The notes: a model not told the origin generated them from the sequence alone. DNA of 64,000 nucleotides from Planctomycetota bacterium (GCA_015075515.1 JABTUE010000002.1:310001-374000); one strand, 5' to 3'; positions 16,705 to 24,335 are shown, counted from the first letter of the stretch. Numbers and translations: made by a program.

Positions 16705-17918
16705 CCTGTTGTTGGCCGAGAACCAGCGGTGCGCTACACCAGCGCGCCGATGATGCTGGCGCTTCTTGAGCCTGTTGTTGGCCGAGAACCAGCGGTGCGC
16801 TACACCTGGCGTGCAGGTGTGGATGGAAGACGTCGGCCCTGTTGTTGGCCGAGAACCAGCGGTGCGCTACACCTGACCGTGAGGCTTTGCAATCCAGCCT
16901 AAACCTGTTGTTGGCCGAGAACCAGCGGTGCGCTACACCTTTTCCAGTGGTTGGAACAAACTTTGGACCCCTGTTGTTGGCCGAGAACCAGCGGTGCGCT
17001 ACACCGCCAGGGCCTGCTCAACGGTGCGCCTGGAGCCTGTTGTTGGCCGAGAACCAGCGGTGCGCTACACCGCAAGCCGGCGGCATGTCATGGTGACGTG
17101 CCCTGTTGTTGGCCGAGAACCAGCGGTGCGCTACACCCCATCTCATCATAGGACGCTTCCTGTTCCTCCTGTTGTTGGCCGAGAACCAGCGGTGCGCTAC
17201 ACCCTTGGACTGGATTTCCACATTACGTCATTCCTGTTGTTGGCCGAGAACCAGCGGTGCGCTACACCGAGCATTGTGGACACTGTAATATATCACCCCC
17301 TGTTGTTGGCCGAGAACCAGCGGTGCGCTACACCCCACAAACTCGTGAGCGTCGGCTTGGAATCCCTGTTGTTGGCCGAGAACCAGCGGTGCGCTACACC
17401 TGCGCTGCGGAACTCCCAGCTCTGCCAGGCCCTGTTGTTGGGAACCGCGTGCGCTACCGAGGGCGCGTGACTATCGCGCTCGACATCCCCTGTTGTTGGC
17501 CGAGAACCAGCGGTGCGCTACACCCGAACACGCACTGGTAGTCGTACACCTGCGCCTGTTGTTGGCCGAGAACCAGCGGTGCGCTACACCGCATCGGCCT
17601 GACGTTCACGCGCGAAGGTGCCTGTTGTTGGCCGAGAACCAGCGGTGCGCTACACCTTCGGTCTGGTGCGCTACGGCAAGCGGCGTCCTGTTGTTGGCCG
17701 AGAACCAGCGGTGCGCTACACCGAAGGTAACGAGTTCACCTTCCCAACCATCCTGTTGTTGGCCGAGAACCAGCGGTGCGCTACACCCTCTTGCCCTGCC
17801 GGGCCACGTTGCGCGCCCTGTTGTTGGCCGAGAACCAGCGGTGCGCTACACCGCCGATCGGGGTCGCGCTGCTGGTCCCAGGCCTGTTGTTGGCCGAGAA
17901 CCAGCGGTGCGCTACACC
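16705..17918. CRISPR. CRISPR array, 19 repeats (36 bp) and 18 spacers (29-31 bp)
   Basis: On the plus strand each repeat begins CCTGTTGTTGG and ends GGTGCGCTACACC; 18 of 19 copies are identical. Repeats start at 16705, 16771, 16838, 16904, 16970, 17036, 17102, 17168, 17233, 17299, 17365, 17431, 17489, 17555, 17621, 17687, 17752, 17817 and 17883. The twelfth (17431-17458) is degenerate, 28 bp, lacking CCGA, A, G and AC. The 18 spacers are all different: fourteen are 30 bp, three 29 bp and one 31 bp. GGTG-CGCTA-CACC at the plus-strand 3' end can form a short hairpin next to the spacer, as in type V crRNAs; on the minus strand it lies at the 5' end. Transcription direction is not decided by the sequence. 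The minus-strand nuclease gene stops 10 bp beyond the last repeat. No cas1, cas2 or cas4 is nearby. Confidence 0.97.
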
Positions 17919-18057
17919 AGTATCGCCGCTAGTATCCGTCCAACCGGGACTTGAATCCCGAACTTCGCGAAAAATCCGCGTTGTTACGGCGATGTCCCGT
18001 TGCCTCTTCAAGTGCTTTCTGGCCGTTGGGCGCACCGACAACGGATTGCTCCGTGTC
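17919..18057 (-). ncRNA. Candidate guide-scaffold/tracr-like RNA overlapping the 3' end of the nuclease gene
   Basis: The last 130 bp of the nuclease gene, read on the minus strand, can fold well. An 8-bp stem with one bulge and a GCAA tetraloop spans 18037-18057. A 7-bp stem pairs 17987-17993 (ATCGCCG) with 17922-17928 (CGGCGAT) and encloses two hairpins: CGCG around 17966-17980, and CGGGA-TTCAAG-TCCCG at 17945-17960. The fold ends 4 bp before the array. An 8-base segment CGGTGCGC (18030-18037) is complementary to GCGCACCG of the minus-strand repeat, a possible anti-repeat. TnpB omega RNAs and Cas12f tracrRNAs occupy this same position; the RNA itself is inference. Confidence 0.4.
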
Positions 18058-19611
18058 TACCGCTCCCGGATCGAAGGGTGAAGAGCTGTCTCCCTCCGAC
18101 TTCCGCGATACGAACCTTCCCCTACGGGACTTCGCGGAACCAGACTTGACGTCTTTTTCGTCCTTGCCCGCAACAGACGGGTCGTCAGACGACTTCGGTA
18201 CAGATTTTCTGCAAATGTTCAGTGCCGCGTTTAGATCACGGTCATGAATCGTCTCACACCCCCCGCACCTCCATTGCCTGTCACTCAACTTCAGTTTCTC
18301 GTTCTTCCAGCCGCACTGGTTGCACACCTTGCTGGTGGGTTCGAATTGCGGCGTGTAATGCACCTCGCGACGATGCCACTTGGCCTTGTATTCAAGCTGG
18401 ATGCGAAAGCGGCCGAACCCCGCGTCCCCGATGGCTCGGTTCAAGCGCGCTTTCTTGGGCTTGTTGCCGGGTTTGCCCTTGCGCATCATTCCCTTGACGC
18501 CCAAATCCTCGATGCCGATGACCGGATAATCCCTCACCAGCACCGTGGTAAGCTGGTGAGAATAAGATTCGCGCCGATGGCCGACCTTCTTCCACGCCAG
18601 CGCATGCAGCCGTTTCGTCTTCTGGTAATTCTTGCACTCGCTTAGCTTTCTTTTGCGCCTGGCGGCCTGCGCCTGCTGGCGTGACATCTTGCGTTCCAGT
18701 CGCAGAAGCCGCCGCTCGGCATTGCTCAAGGCCTTGCGGGCAGGAAAGCGATCAGGTTGACCCGGGACCTCATCTGACAGCTTGGCCAGCGTCTTGATGC
18801 CCAGATCAACGCCGACTTTGTAGTCCCGAACGGGTGCGTTCGGTTCGATCTCAGGCACACTGCACAGGATGCTGGCAAACCAATCGCCGGCCTTGTTCCG
18901 CGAAATCGTCACCGATGCCACAGGGAAGGTCTCGATCTCCTGGCCCTCGTTTTTGCCCCTCGGCGAGATCTTCTTCTGTGTCTCGAATTTTTCAAAACGC
19001 AGAGGCTCGGCCATTCGAACCTTGCCGATCTTGGGCACATTGAACTCAAGCGGCCGCTGCCAGACAGGACGATCCACATGCCGCGCAAATGGCCCGTTGT
19101 GCCTGCCGTTGGCGTCTTTCTTGCCGCCGCATTTTTCCGCGCTGGACAGAACCAGAAATCCGCAAACATCATCTTCTTTGATGGGGCGCGGGTAACCGAA
19201 GCCGTCTTTGAAAAAATGATTGGCAGCGTCTTTGAGGTTCGTGATCTTGCCCGCACCAGGCCAGTAGCCCAGATCCTCCCAATGTGCCGGACGATTGGCG
19301 TAATGCTTCGAAATCCACCTGAAACCCGATGTCGCCGGAATGTCATCCTTGGCCACACCGGCAGCGATAAGTTCTTTCTCCAGGTCGCTGCGTTTCTTGA
19401 ATCGAGGCCACAGGCAGCGTGGCGAGTCTGTCAGGGCGCTGATTCCGCGGCTCCCGCACAGCGCGACCATCTCGCGCAGATACCGTTGATAGTCCTCCTG
19501 CCACATCCGCAGCGCCTGATTGTATGTGGCCTTGGCCACAGTTTCGCAGCGCCGAAACAAAGCCGCTTGTTCGGGCGTGGGCAGCAGTTTGATCTTGTGC
19601 GCAATCAGCAT
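17929..19611 (-). CDS. TnpB/Cas12-like RuvC nuclease, putative type V CRISPR effector
   Basis: A 560-residue protein. Residues 1-50 hold the N-terminal segment typical of TnpB/OrfB (LLPTPEQAALFRRC). An enlarged, otherwise unrecognised region (about 50-200) replaces the short recognition lobe of TnpB. ETFPVASVTISRNKAGDWFAS leads to RuvC-I D269 (VGVDLGIKTLAKLSD), RuvC-II E368 (VIGIEDLGVKG), a zinc ribbon C430/C433/C449/C452 (CNQCGW, CGGC) and RuvC-III D459 (HDRDLNAALNI). All three catalytic acids are present, so it should cut nucleic acid guided by RNA. Typical TnpB is about 400 residues; Cas12f/V-U effectors span about 400-700. Residues 470-560 are Ser/Lys/Arg-rich and probably reflect an RNA-coding 3' end. 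ATG 19611 is chosen because homology starts there; an in-frame ATG at 19699-19701 lies inside the likely -10 box. No tnpA, cas1 or cas2 is adjacent. Subtype cannot be named from sequence alone. Confidence 0.85.
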   Translation of the reverse strand: MLIAHKIKLLPTPEQAALFRRCETVAKATYNQALRMWQEDYQRYLREMVALCGSRGISALTDSPRCLWPRFKKRSDLEKELIAAGVAKDDIPATSGFRWISKHYANRPAHWEDLGYWPGAGKITNLKDAANHFFKDGFGYPRPIKEDDVCGFLVLSSAEKCGGKKDANGRHNGPFARHVDRPVWQRPLEFNVPKIGKVRMAEPLRFEKFETQKKISPRGKNEGQEIETFPVASVTISRNKAGDWFASILCSVPEIEPNAPVRDYKVGVDLGIKTLAKLSDEVPGQPDRFPARKALSNAERRLLRLERKMSRQQAQAARRKRKLSECKNYQKTKRLHALAWKKVGHRRESYSHQLTTVLVRDYPVIGIEDLGVKGMMRKGKPGNKPKKARLNRAIGDAGFGRFRIQLEYKAKWHRREVHYTPQFEPTSKVCNQCGWKNEKLKLSDRQWRCGGCETIHDRDLNAALNICRKSVPKSSDDPSVAGKDEKDVKSGSAKSRRGRFVSRKSEGDSSSPFDPGAVDTEQSVVGAPNGQKALEEATGHRRNNADFSRSSGFKSRLDGY

Positions 19612-19699
19612 GGGACTATCCAATCTCGAAATCCCGCGCGGCATTCTACGGAGCGATGCGACATCGGCTGTATTTTGGCACAGGGCATTTTCGTGTTCC

Positions 19700-19729
19700 A
19701 TTGTAACAGTACCGAATGTGACAGTACCG
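19700..19729 (-). promoter_or_regulatory. Extended -10 promoter and 15-bp tandem repeat upstream of the nuclease gene
   Basis: On the minus strand TGTTACAAT (extended -10, TACAAT at 19705-19700) lies 88 bp before ATG 19611. It is part of a tandem 15-bp repeat: ATTGTAACAGTACCG (19700-19714) and AATGTGACAGTACCG (19715-19729) on the plus strand, differing at two positions. The repeat covers the -10 and part of the -35 region, so it could be an operator. It ends inside the start of direct repeat copy B. Confidence 0.45.
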
Positions 19730-19808
19730 CAAGCGCGGGGCTGTGGGCGGCAAAATCAAGGGGCGCGGGCAGGATGCCCCGCCGTGTGCCGGCCAGAGGC
19801 CGGCGCGC
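19727..19808 (+). repeat. 82-bp direct repeat, copy B, bordering the CRISPR cassette
   Basis: Nearly identical to 16611-16693 in the same orientation: one T/G substitution and one missing G in the first palindrome. Together the two copies enclose the array and the nuclease gene and nothing else. Confidence 0.9.
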
Positions 19809-19822
19809 TTTCGGTGCCCCGT

Positions 19823-21643
19823 TCAGCGTTCGAAATACTTGCGGGCGGTTTCGCGGTAGCGGCGCGGCAGGCGTTCTTCCTCTTCCTTTGTGTTCACGCC
19901 GGTGCCCGTACCCTCGGCGCCGGTGGCCTCGCGGCGGGCGCGCTCGTCTTTGGCCTTGTCGGGGTCAAGACGTTCAGGCTTGCCCCCGGGGTCTTTGTCG
20001 CCCTGGCCGGTGTCGCGGGTGTCCACACCCTCGCGCGTGCCGTGGCCGTCCACGCCGCGGGTGGGCTCGCGGGTGTTGGGCGAATGTCCGCCGCCGCGGG
20101 TATCGGGGCCGCCGTCACGACCTTCCGCCTGCGCGCCGCCGGAATCGTCGCCCTGGCGGCCTCCCTGGCCGGTGCCGTCACGGCCGGCGCGGCCGGCTTC
20201 CTGCCATTCTTTGGGCAGTTCCTTCTGCACCCAGTCGGGTGCTTCGCCGGGCTGGATCGGCGTTCCCTGTTCGCGGGCCTGCCTGACCATCTCGCGCGCG
20301 AGTTCTTCCAGGCCCTCAAAGCTGCGGCCCTCCTGCAACATGCGCCGCAGCGTTTCGGCATCCAGTTCCAGCCGCTTTGAAAGTTCGCGCGCCTGTTCGG
20401 CCAGTTCGCGGGCCTGTTCGGGTGACAGCTTCCGGTCCTTGATCTGCCGCAGCAGCTCTTCCATGCGCTTGCCGGAGGGGTCAAGGTCGCGCAGCGGGCT
20501 GATCTGGCGGGCCAGTTCTTCCAGTTGCCGCGCCAGCGCCTGCCTGTCCAGTTCGTCCAGCCGCGCCAGCGCCTGGCGCACTTCTTCGTCCGTCCGGCCT
20601 TCCTCGGCCAGGCTGCGCGCCAGTTGTTCGCGCGCCGCGCGGGTGTTTTTGCGGGCGCGTTCATCCAGCGAAGCCTTGAGAGCCTCGGCCGCGCGGCGCA
20701 GGCCGGCGTCGTTGGGGGCCATGCGGCGGGCTTCTTCGATTGCCTCGCGCATCTGCCGGGCTTTTTCGGGGTCAAGTGTGCCGTCGGGCGCCTGGAGCTG
20801 TTCGACCAGTTGGCGGGCTTGTTCGGCCACGGCCCGGGCATCGGCGCGTTCGCTGGCGGCGACCAGTTCGCGCAGGTCGTCGTTTTTGCGCAGGGCGTCG
20901 CGCGCGTCCTGGCGCGCGTCCTGCTGTTGCCGCTGGGTGCGGGCGCGATCCACCAGCGCGTGGGCATCGCGCAGGGCGCGTTCCTTGTCCTGGCCGCCGG
21001 CCTGGGCGTCACGGGCGGCCTGTTCAAGGTCATCGGCCAGCTTTTCCTGCTGGGTGGCGCCCAACTGCTTGGCTGTTTCGGCGGCCGTGCCGGCCTCTTT
21101 GGCCAGTTTTTCGGCTTCGGCGGGCGGAACATCCACTTTTTTGGCGGCTTCCCGGGCCTTTTCCTGTTCGACCGTCTGCTGCATCTGGGCATGGGCCCAG
21201 CGCGAAAGCGGCACCAGCCCCAGCATCACCAGCAGCGCCGTCATGGCCCAACGCAGCGGCGCGGGTTCCGGCAGGCGCGCCTGAATCATCAGGGCCGTGG
21301 CGCGTTCGAGTGTCGGCCCGACAAACGGGCTGTCCGGGTGGTCCTGCGCCAGTTCATGGGCCGCCACAACGGCGCCGGTGTTGCCCGACCAGGCGTCGGC
21401 GGCCTGCACAATCGTGCGCGTGTCCGGCCGGCGCAGCCACACCCAGGCAACGTACAGGCCGGGCAGAACGACCGGCAGGGCCAAAGTCACGTAATAGTCG
21501 GGCGCGCCCAGAACCTGGCGCAGCCACGGCGCCGCAATCACGGCCAACAGCGCCAGCAACAACCCCCACAGGGCGGCATAGCCGGACAGCCGCAGCATCA
21601 GGCGGAAGTGGAACCGGCGCAGGGCCTTGTGGAATGCATCCAT
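19823..21643 (-). CDS. Membrane protein with long charged coiled coil and Gly-rich tail
   Basis: A 606-residue protein of unknown function. Two membrane segments lie at about 22-42 and 50-72 (ALWGLLLALLAVIAAPWL; YYVTLALPVVLPGLYVAWVWL) and a third at about 132-150. Residues 155-470 are almost entirely charged coiled coil (repeated LARQLEELARQ-like blocks). Residues 480-580 are Gly/Asp/Arg-rich and disordered, and the end reads LPRRYRETARKYFER. This layout and ending resemble DUF4175-like proteins found with MoxR/VWA gene sets, but no such genes are next to it. TAAACT lies 6 bp before ATG 21643 and there is no ribosome site. Confidence 0.7.
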   Translation of the reverse strand: MDAFHKALRRFHFRLMLRLSGYAALWGLLLALLAVIAAPWLRQVLGAPDYYVTLALPVVLPGLYVAWVWLRRPDTRTIVQAADAWSGNTGAVVAAHELAQDHPDSPFVGPTLERATALMIQARLPEPAPLRWAMTALLVMLGLVPLSRWAHAQMQQTVEQEKAREAAKKVDVPPAEAEKLAKEAGTAAETAKQLGATQQEKLADDLEQAARDAQAGGQDKERALRDAHALVDRARTQRQQQDARQDARDALRKNDDLRELVAASERADARAVAEQARQLVEQLQAPDGTLDPEKARQMREAIEEARRMAPNDAGLRRAAEALKASLDERARKNTRAAREQLARSLAEEGRTDEEVRQALARLDELDRQALARQLEELARQISPLRDLDPSGKRMEELLRQIKDRKLSPEQARELAEQARELSKRLELDAETLRRMLQEGRSFEGLEELAREMVRQAREQGTPIQPGEAPDWVQKELPKEWQEAGRAGRDGTGQGGRQGDDSGGAQAEGRDGGPDTRGGGHSPNTREPTRGVDGHGTREGVDTRDTGQGDKDPGGKPERLDPDKAKDERARREATGAEGTGTGVNTKEEEERLPRRYRETARKYFER

Positions 21644-21649
21644 ACCGTG

Positions 21650-21655
21650 AGTTTA
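21650..21655 (-). promoter_or_regulatory. TAAACT box 6 bp before ATG 21643
   Basis: Minus-strand TAAACT, then CACGGT, then ATG. The spacing is exactly that seen before 32998, 48158, 52397, 61042 and 44615 and implies a leaderless mRNA. Confidence 0.45.
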
Positions 21656-21882
21656 ACGTGCAAGGGGCGGCGCCGGGTCCTGGAAATTCCGCAGTTGCGC
21701 GGAGCCGCGGGCGCCGGCGGCGGGTCTGTCAGAAAAACGCGCAAGTCCTTACAACATTGACGGTTTTGGGCAGGGCTGGTACGGTAGGTCTACCCCCCGA
21801 TTGCTACTGAACCGCGTCTCAGCGCGCCGGCGGGCGGGCTGTATGACCTTCTGTGGGCCCGGGCACAGGACGGAAGACGGCC

Positions 21883-22665
21883 ATGAGCTTTGAACGAATG
21901 AGGCTGGGTGAGATGCTTCTGTCCAAGAAGCTGATCACCAAGGAACAGCTTGATACCGCCGTCGAGTACCAGAAAAGCCTGGGCGGCAAACTGGGCAGCA
22001 TTATCGTCAAGCTGGGTTACATGGACGACGCGGCGCTGACGCGCGAAATTGCCCGCCACTACAACATGGAAGTAACCGACCTGGCGAACATGATTCTGCC
22101 GGTCAACCTGCTCAAGTCCGTTCCGCGCGCCATCATCGAAAAGCACAACGTGATTCCGGTGCACGTTACCAACGACGTGATCACCGTGGCCATGAGCGAC
22201 CCCACGGACTACGAGGCACTGGACGAACTGCAGTTCGTGACCGGCAAAAAGGTGGAAACCACGCTGGCCACGCGCGACAGCATCAAGCGCGCGATCACGG
22301 AGTTCATCGAGGCCCTGGACAAGGAAGAACGCGGCTCGTCCATGGCCGTGCCCGGCAGCGCCAAACCCGGCAGTGCCGGCAAGCTGCGCCCGGCCAGCAA
22401 GGGCAGCATCGCGGCCCTGCGCGACGCCACCGAATCGGCGCTGGTGGACGAAGTCAGGGAACGCATCGCGGCCCAGGGCGCCGGCGTGGCGCCGGGCGCC
22501 ATCACGCGCGCCGAACTGCGCGCGGCTGTGATTCCGCTGCTGATCAAAAAGGGCGTCATCAACGAAACCGAACTGTTTGACGCCGTGATTGAGCTGCTCA
22601 AGCGCAAGGGCGTGCTTGACCAGCGCGAACTGACCGAAAAGGCCAAGGGGCTGGGCGGGCGCTAG
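21883..22665 (+). CDS. Stand-alone GspE N-terminal (MshEN-type) domain protein
   Basis: A 260-residue protein. Residues 1-150 match the N-terminal domain of type II secretion/type IV pilus ATPases: RLGEMLLSKKLITKEQLDTA, GGKLGSIIVKLGYMDD, VIPVHVTNDVITVAMSDPTD and LQFVTGKKVE. In GspE this domain binds partner proteins and, in MshE, c-di-GMP. The ATPase domain is missing; instead residues 160-260 form a Lys/Ala-rich linker and a helical region with repeated PLLIKKGVI-like pieces. Such proteins probably act as adaptors or c-di-GMP-responsive switches. The next gene, 84 bp downstream, is a receiver-ATPase fusion, so the two may form a signalling pair. Confidence 0.75.
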   Translation: MSFERMRLGEMLLSKKLITKEQLDTAVEYQKSLGGKLGSIIVKLGYMDDAALTREIARHYNMEVTDLANMILPVNLLKSVPRAIIEKHNVIPVHVTNDVITVAMSDPTDYEALDELQFVTGKKVETTLATRDSIKRAITEFIEALDKEERGSSMAVPGSAKPGSAGKLRPASKGSIAALRDATESALVDEVRERIAAQGAGVAPGAITRAELRAAVIPLLIKKGVINETELFDAVIELLKRKGVLDQRELTEKAKGLGGR

Positions 22666-22692
22666 TCATTTCCCTTGTCCGGGACGGCGCGG

Positions 22693-22698
22693 TACAAT
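22693..22698 (+). promoter_or_regulatory. TACAAT -10 box before the HU-receiver-ATPase gene
   Basis: GGTACAATCC lies 52 bp before ATG 22750. No matching -35 was found, so confidence is limited. Confidence 0.35.
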
Positions 22699-22749
22699 CC
22701 ACCCGCCGGGCCACGGTCAGAACCCGCCAAGGTACGTTAGGGAAACCGC

Positions 22750-24132
22750 ATGAAGACCTGGACTGCCGCTGAAATCGTCCCCGAAGTCGCCCGCGCCACC
22801 GGCGTGGATGACGCCACCACCCGCCGCGTCATGGACGCGATCTTTGACTTTGTCCGCGACTCGCTGGTGGCCGGCAAGGCCGTCACCATCAGCGACCTGG
22901 GCACCGTGCGCAAGGGCGCCGGCAACGCCGTGACCGTGCCCGGCCCCGACAGCCAGAACGGCGTTGAGGCCAAGCATGGCCTGAACAGCGGCGACGTCAC
23001 CAGGGTTTCGGCCGGGCTGGTGGACGCCCTGATCGCCAAGGTGATGCGCCACGACGTGGTGGACCTGGAGGGCTTCGGCCGGTTGCGCCTCTCCGAGCGC
23101 AAGGCCAGCATCGTGCCCGACAGCAGCCACCAGGGCGTCAAGACCATCGCCGTCACCAAGCGCAGCATAGACTACTCGCCCGCCCCGGCCATGATTGACG
23201 CCGTGGCCGGCGCCAACCTGCAGTTCGAGGCCGGCGGCAAGCTCAAGGAGCAGCTTGAGACCGCGCGCGCCAACAAGATCCTGCTGGCCTGCAAGGACGC
23301 CGAGGATTACTTCATCAAGACGATTGAATACCACTTCAGCAAGGCCGGCTGGATCGTCGAAGTCGTGACGACCATGGACCAGGCCAAGCAGTACCTGATT
23401 GAAGACCCGATCAGCCTGATCATCGTGGACTGCGTGATGCCCGAGGCCGACCAGGTCGTCGAATACGCCAAGACCCACAAGAAGACCTCGCTGGTGCCGA
23501 TCCTTGAGATGCTGCCCGCCGGCAAGGAAAAGGAATGGTTCAAGACCTTCCGCTTCCTGGGCAACGAACAACTGACCCAGCCCTTTGAGGTCAAGCAGAT
23601 GCTTGAACTGGGCGAACGCGAACTGGAACGCAGCACCGAAGAACAGGCCGTGTTCGAACAGGAGGTCTACTTCCGCTTCCCGACCGAGGACAAGTGGATT
23701 GACCGCGCCAACGAAATCGCCGCGCGCCTGTTTGCCGATTCCGGCCTGAACGAGGGCCAGCAGGTCCAGGCCTGCACGGCCTTCCGCGAAAGCTGCAGCA
23801 ACGCGGCCCAGCACGGCAACCGCCACCGCAAGGACCGCTTTGTGGACGTGGAATACTACCTGGACGCCAAGCGCGTGACCGTGGTCGTGCGCGACCAGGG
23901 CAAGGGCTTTGACTGGCGCCTGTACATCGCCCCGGCCGAAGGCGCCGTGGACCGCGTGCGCGACCGCCGCGCCCAGGGCAAGCTGGGCGGCCTCGGCATC
24001 ATGCTGATGACCAAGTGCGTGGACAAAGTCGAGTACAACGACGAAGGCAACCGCATCACCCTGACCAAGTTCAAGGAAGGCCAGGGCCAGAAGGCCGCGG
24101 CCCAGGCCGCGCCGGCCTTCCAGCGGCGCTAG
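22750..24132 (+). CDS. Fusion of HU-like DNA-binding, receiver and RsbW-type ATPase domains
   Basis: A 460-residue protein. Residues 1-60 resemble HU/IHF (TAAEIVPEVARATGVDD, then KAVTISDLGTVRKG), and residues 80-120 look like a second, shorter HU-type unit (LEGFGRLRLSERKA). A receiver-like domain spans about 172-285 with putative phosphoacceptor D227 (LIIVDCVMPE). The C-terminal 300-442 is a GHKL/HATPase domain of the RsbW anti-sigma type: N-box FRESCSNAAQHG (E347, N351), G1 DQGKGF (382-387) and G2 GGLGIML (413-419). It could couple phosphorylation to DNA architecture or to partner switching. The order HU-receiver-HATPase is unusual. Its TAG stop falls on the first bases of a MITE-like element. 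Confidence 0.75.
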   Translation: MKTWTAAEIVPEVARATGVDDATTRRVMDAIFDFVRDSLVAGKAVTISDLGTVRKGAGNAVTVPGPDSQNGVEAKHGLNSGDVTRVSAGLVDALIAKVMRHDVVDLEGFGRLRLSERKASIVPDSSHQGVKTIAVTKRSIDYSPAPAMIDAVAGANLQFEAGGKLKEQLETARANKILLACKDAEDYFIKTIEYHFSKAGWIVEVVTTMDQAKQYLIEDPISLIIVDCVMPEADQVVEYAKTHKKTSLVPILEMLPAGKEKEWFKTFRFLGNEQLTQPFEVKQMLELGERELERSTEEQAVFEQEVYFRFPTEDKWIDRANEIAARLFADSGLNEGQQVQACTAFRESCSNAAQHGNRHRKDRFVDVEYYLDAKRVTVVVRDQGKGFDWRLYIAPAEGAVDRVRDRRAQGKLGGLGIMLMTKCVDKVEYNDEGNRITLTKFKEGQGQKAAAQAAPAFQRR

Positions 24133-24335
24133 AGCATTTTCATGGTTCGTCTACAGGCTTCCGCTTGCGGCGGGCGCCGCATCCCTGCGTCGCGCTCGCT
24201 CCACCCCCTGAAAACGCCTTTGGCGTTTTCAGGATGTTGCTTCGCAACCCTCCAGCCACACCTGCGCTCGCGCTCCTTGGTCTGCTTGCCCGGCGCGGCG
24301 CGGAACCTCTGCATACAAACCATGAAAAAGCTCTA
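24130..24335. mobile_element. MITE-like element, copy 1 (206 bp including flanking TA)
   Basis: The element starts TAGAGCATTTTCATGG and ends CCATGAAAAAGCTCTA; the imperfect terminal inverted repeats extend about 28 bp. A central palindrome CTGAAAACGCC-TTT-GGCGTTTTCAG is present. Copy 2 at 27038-27243 has the same length and about seven substitutions. Both are bounded by TA, as expected for insertion by a Tc1/mariner-IS630-type transposase. There is no coding capacity. Here the left TA supplies the TAG stop of the preceding gene. Confidence 0.85.

Noticed and set aside
16741..17882. Spacers targeting sequence elsewhere in this window
   Set aside because: By eye no spacer matched another part of the window; a database search is needed for real targets.
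16627..17954. Several open frames of 60-150 codons within the CRISPR array, with repeated VVGREPAVRYT- or LLLAENQRCATP-like peptides
   Set aside because: The 66-bp repeat-plus-spacer period is a multiple of three, so frames stay open artificially. They are translations of CRISPR repeats.
16705..19701. Assignment to type II (Cas9) because of 36-bp repeats and 30-bp spacers
   Set aside because: The only effector has TnpB/Cas12 RuvC and zinc-ribbon motifs and no HNH domain.
17929..19701. 590-residue version of the nuclease starting at 19701
   Set aside because: That ATG lies inside the extended -10 box and the first 30 residues have no resemblance to TnpB/Cas12; homology begins at ATG 19611.
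19601..19822. IS200/IS605-type transposon end with tnpA near the nuclease gene
   Set aside because: No Y1 transposase gene lies on either side, and the flanking 83-bp repeats resemble REP elements rather than IS605 ends.
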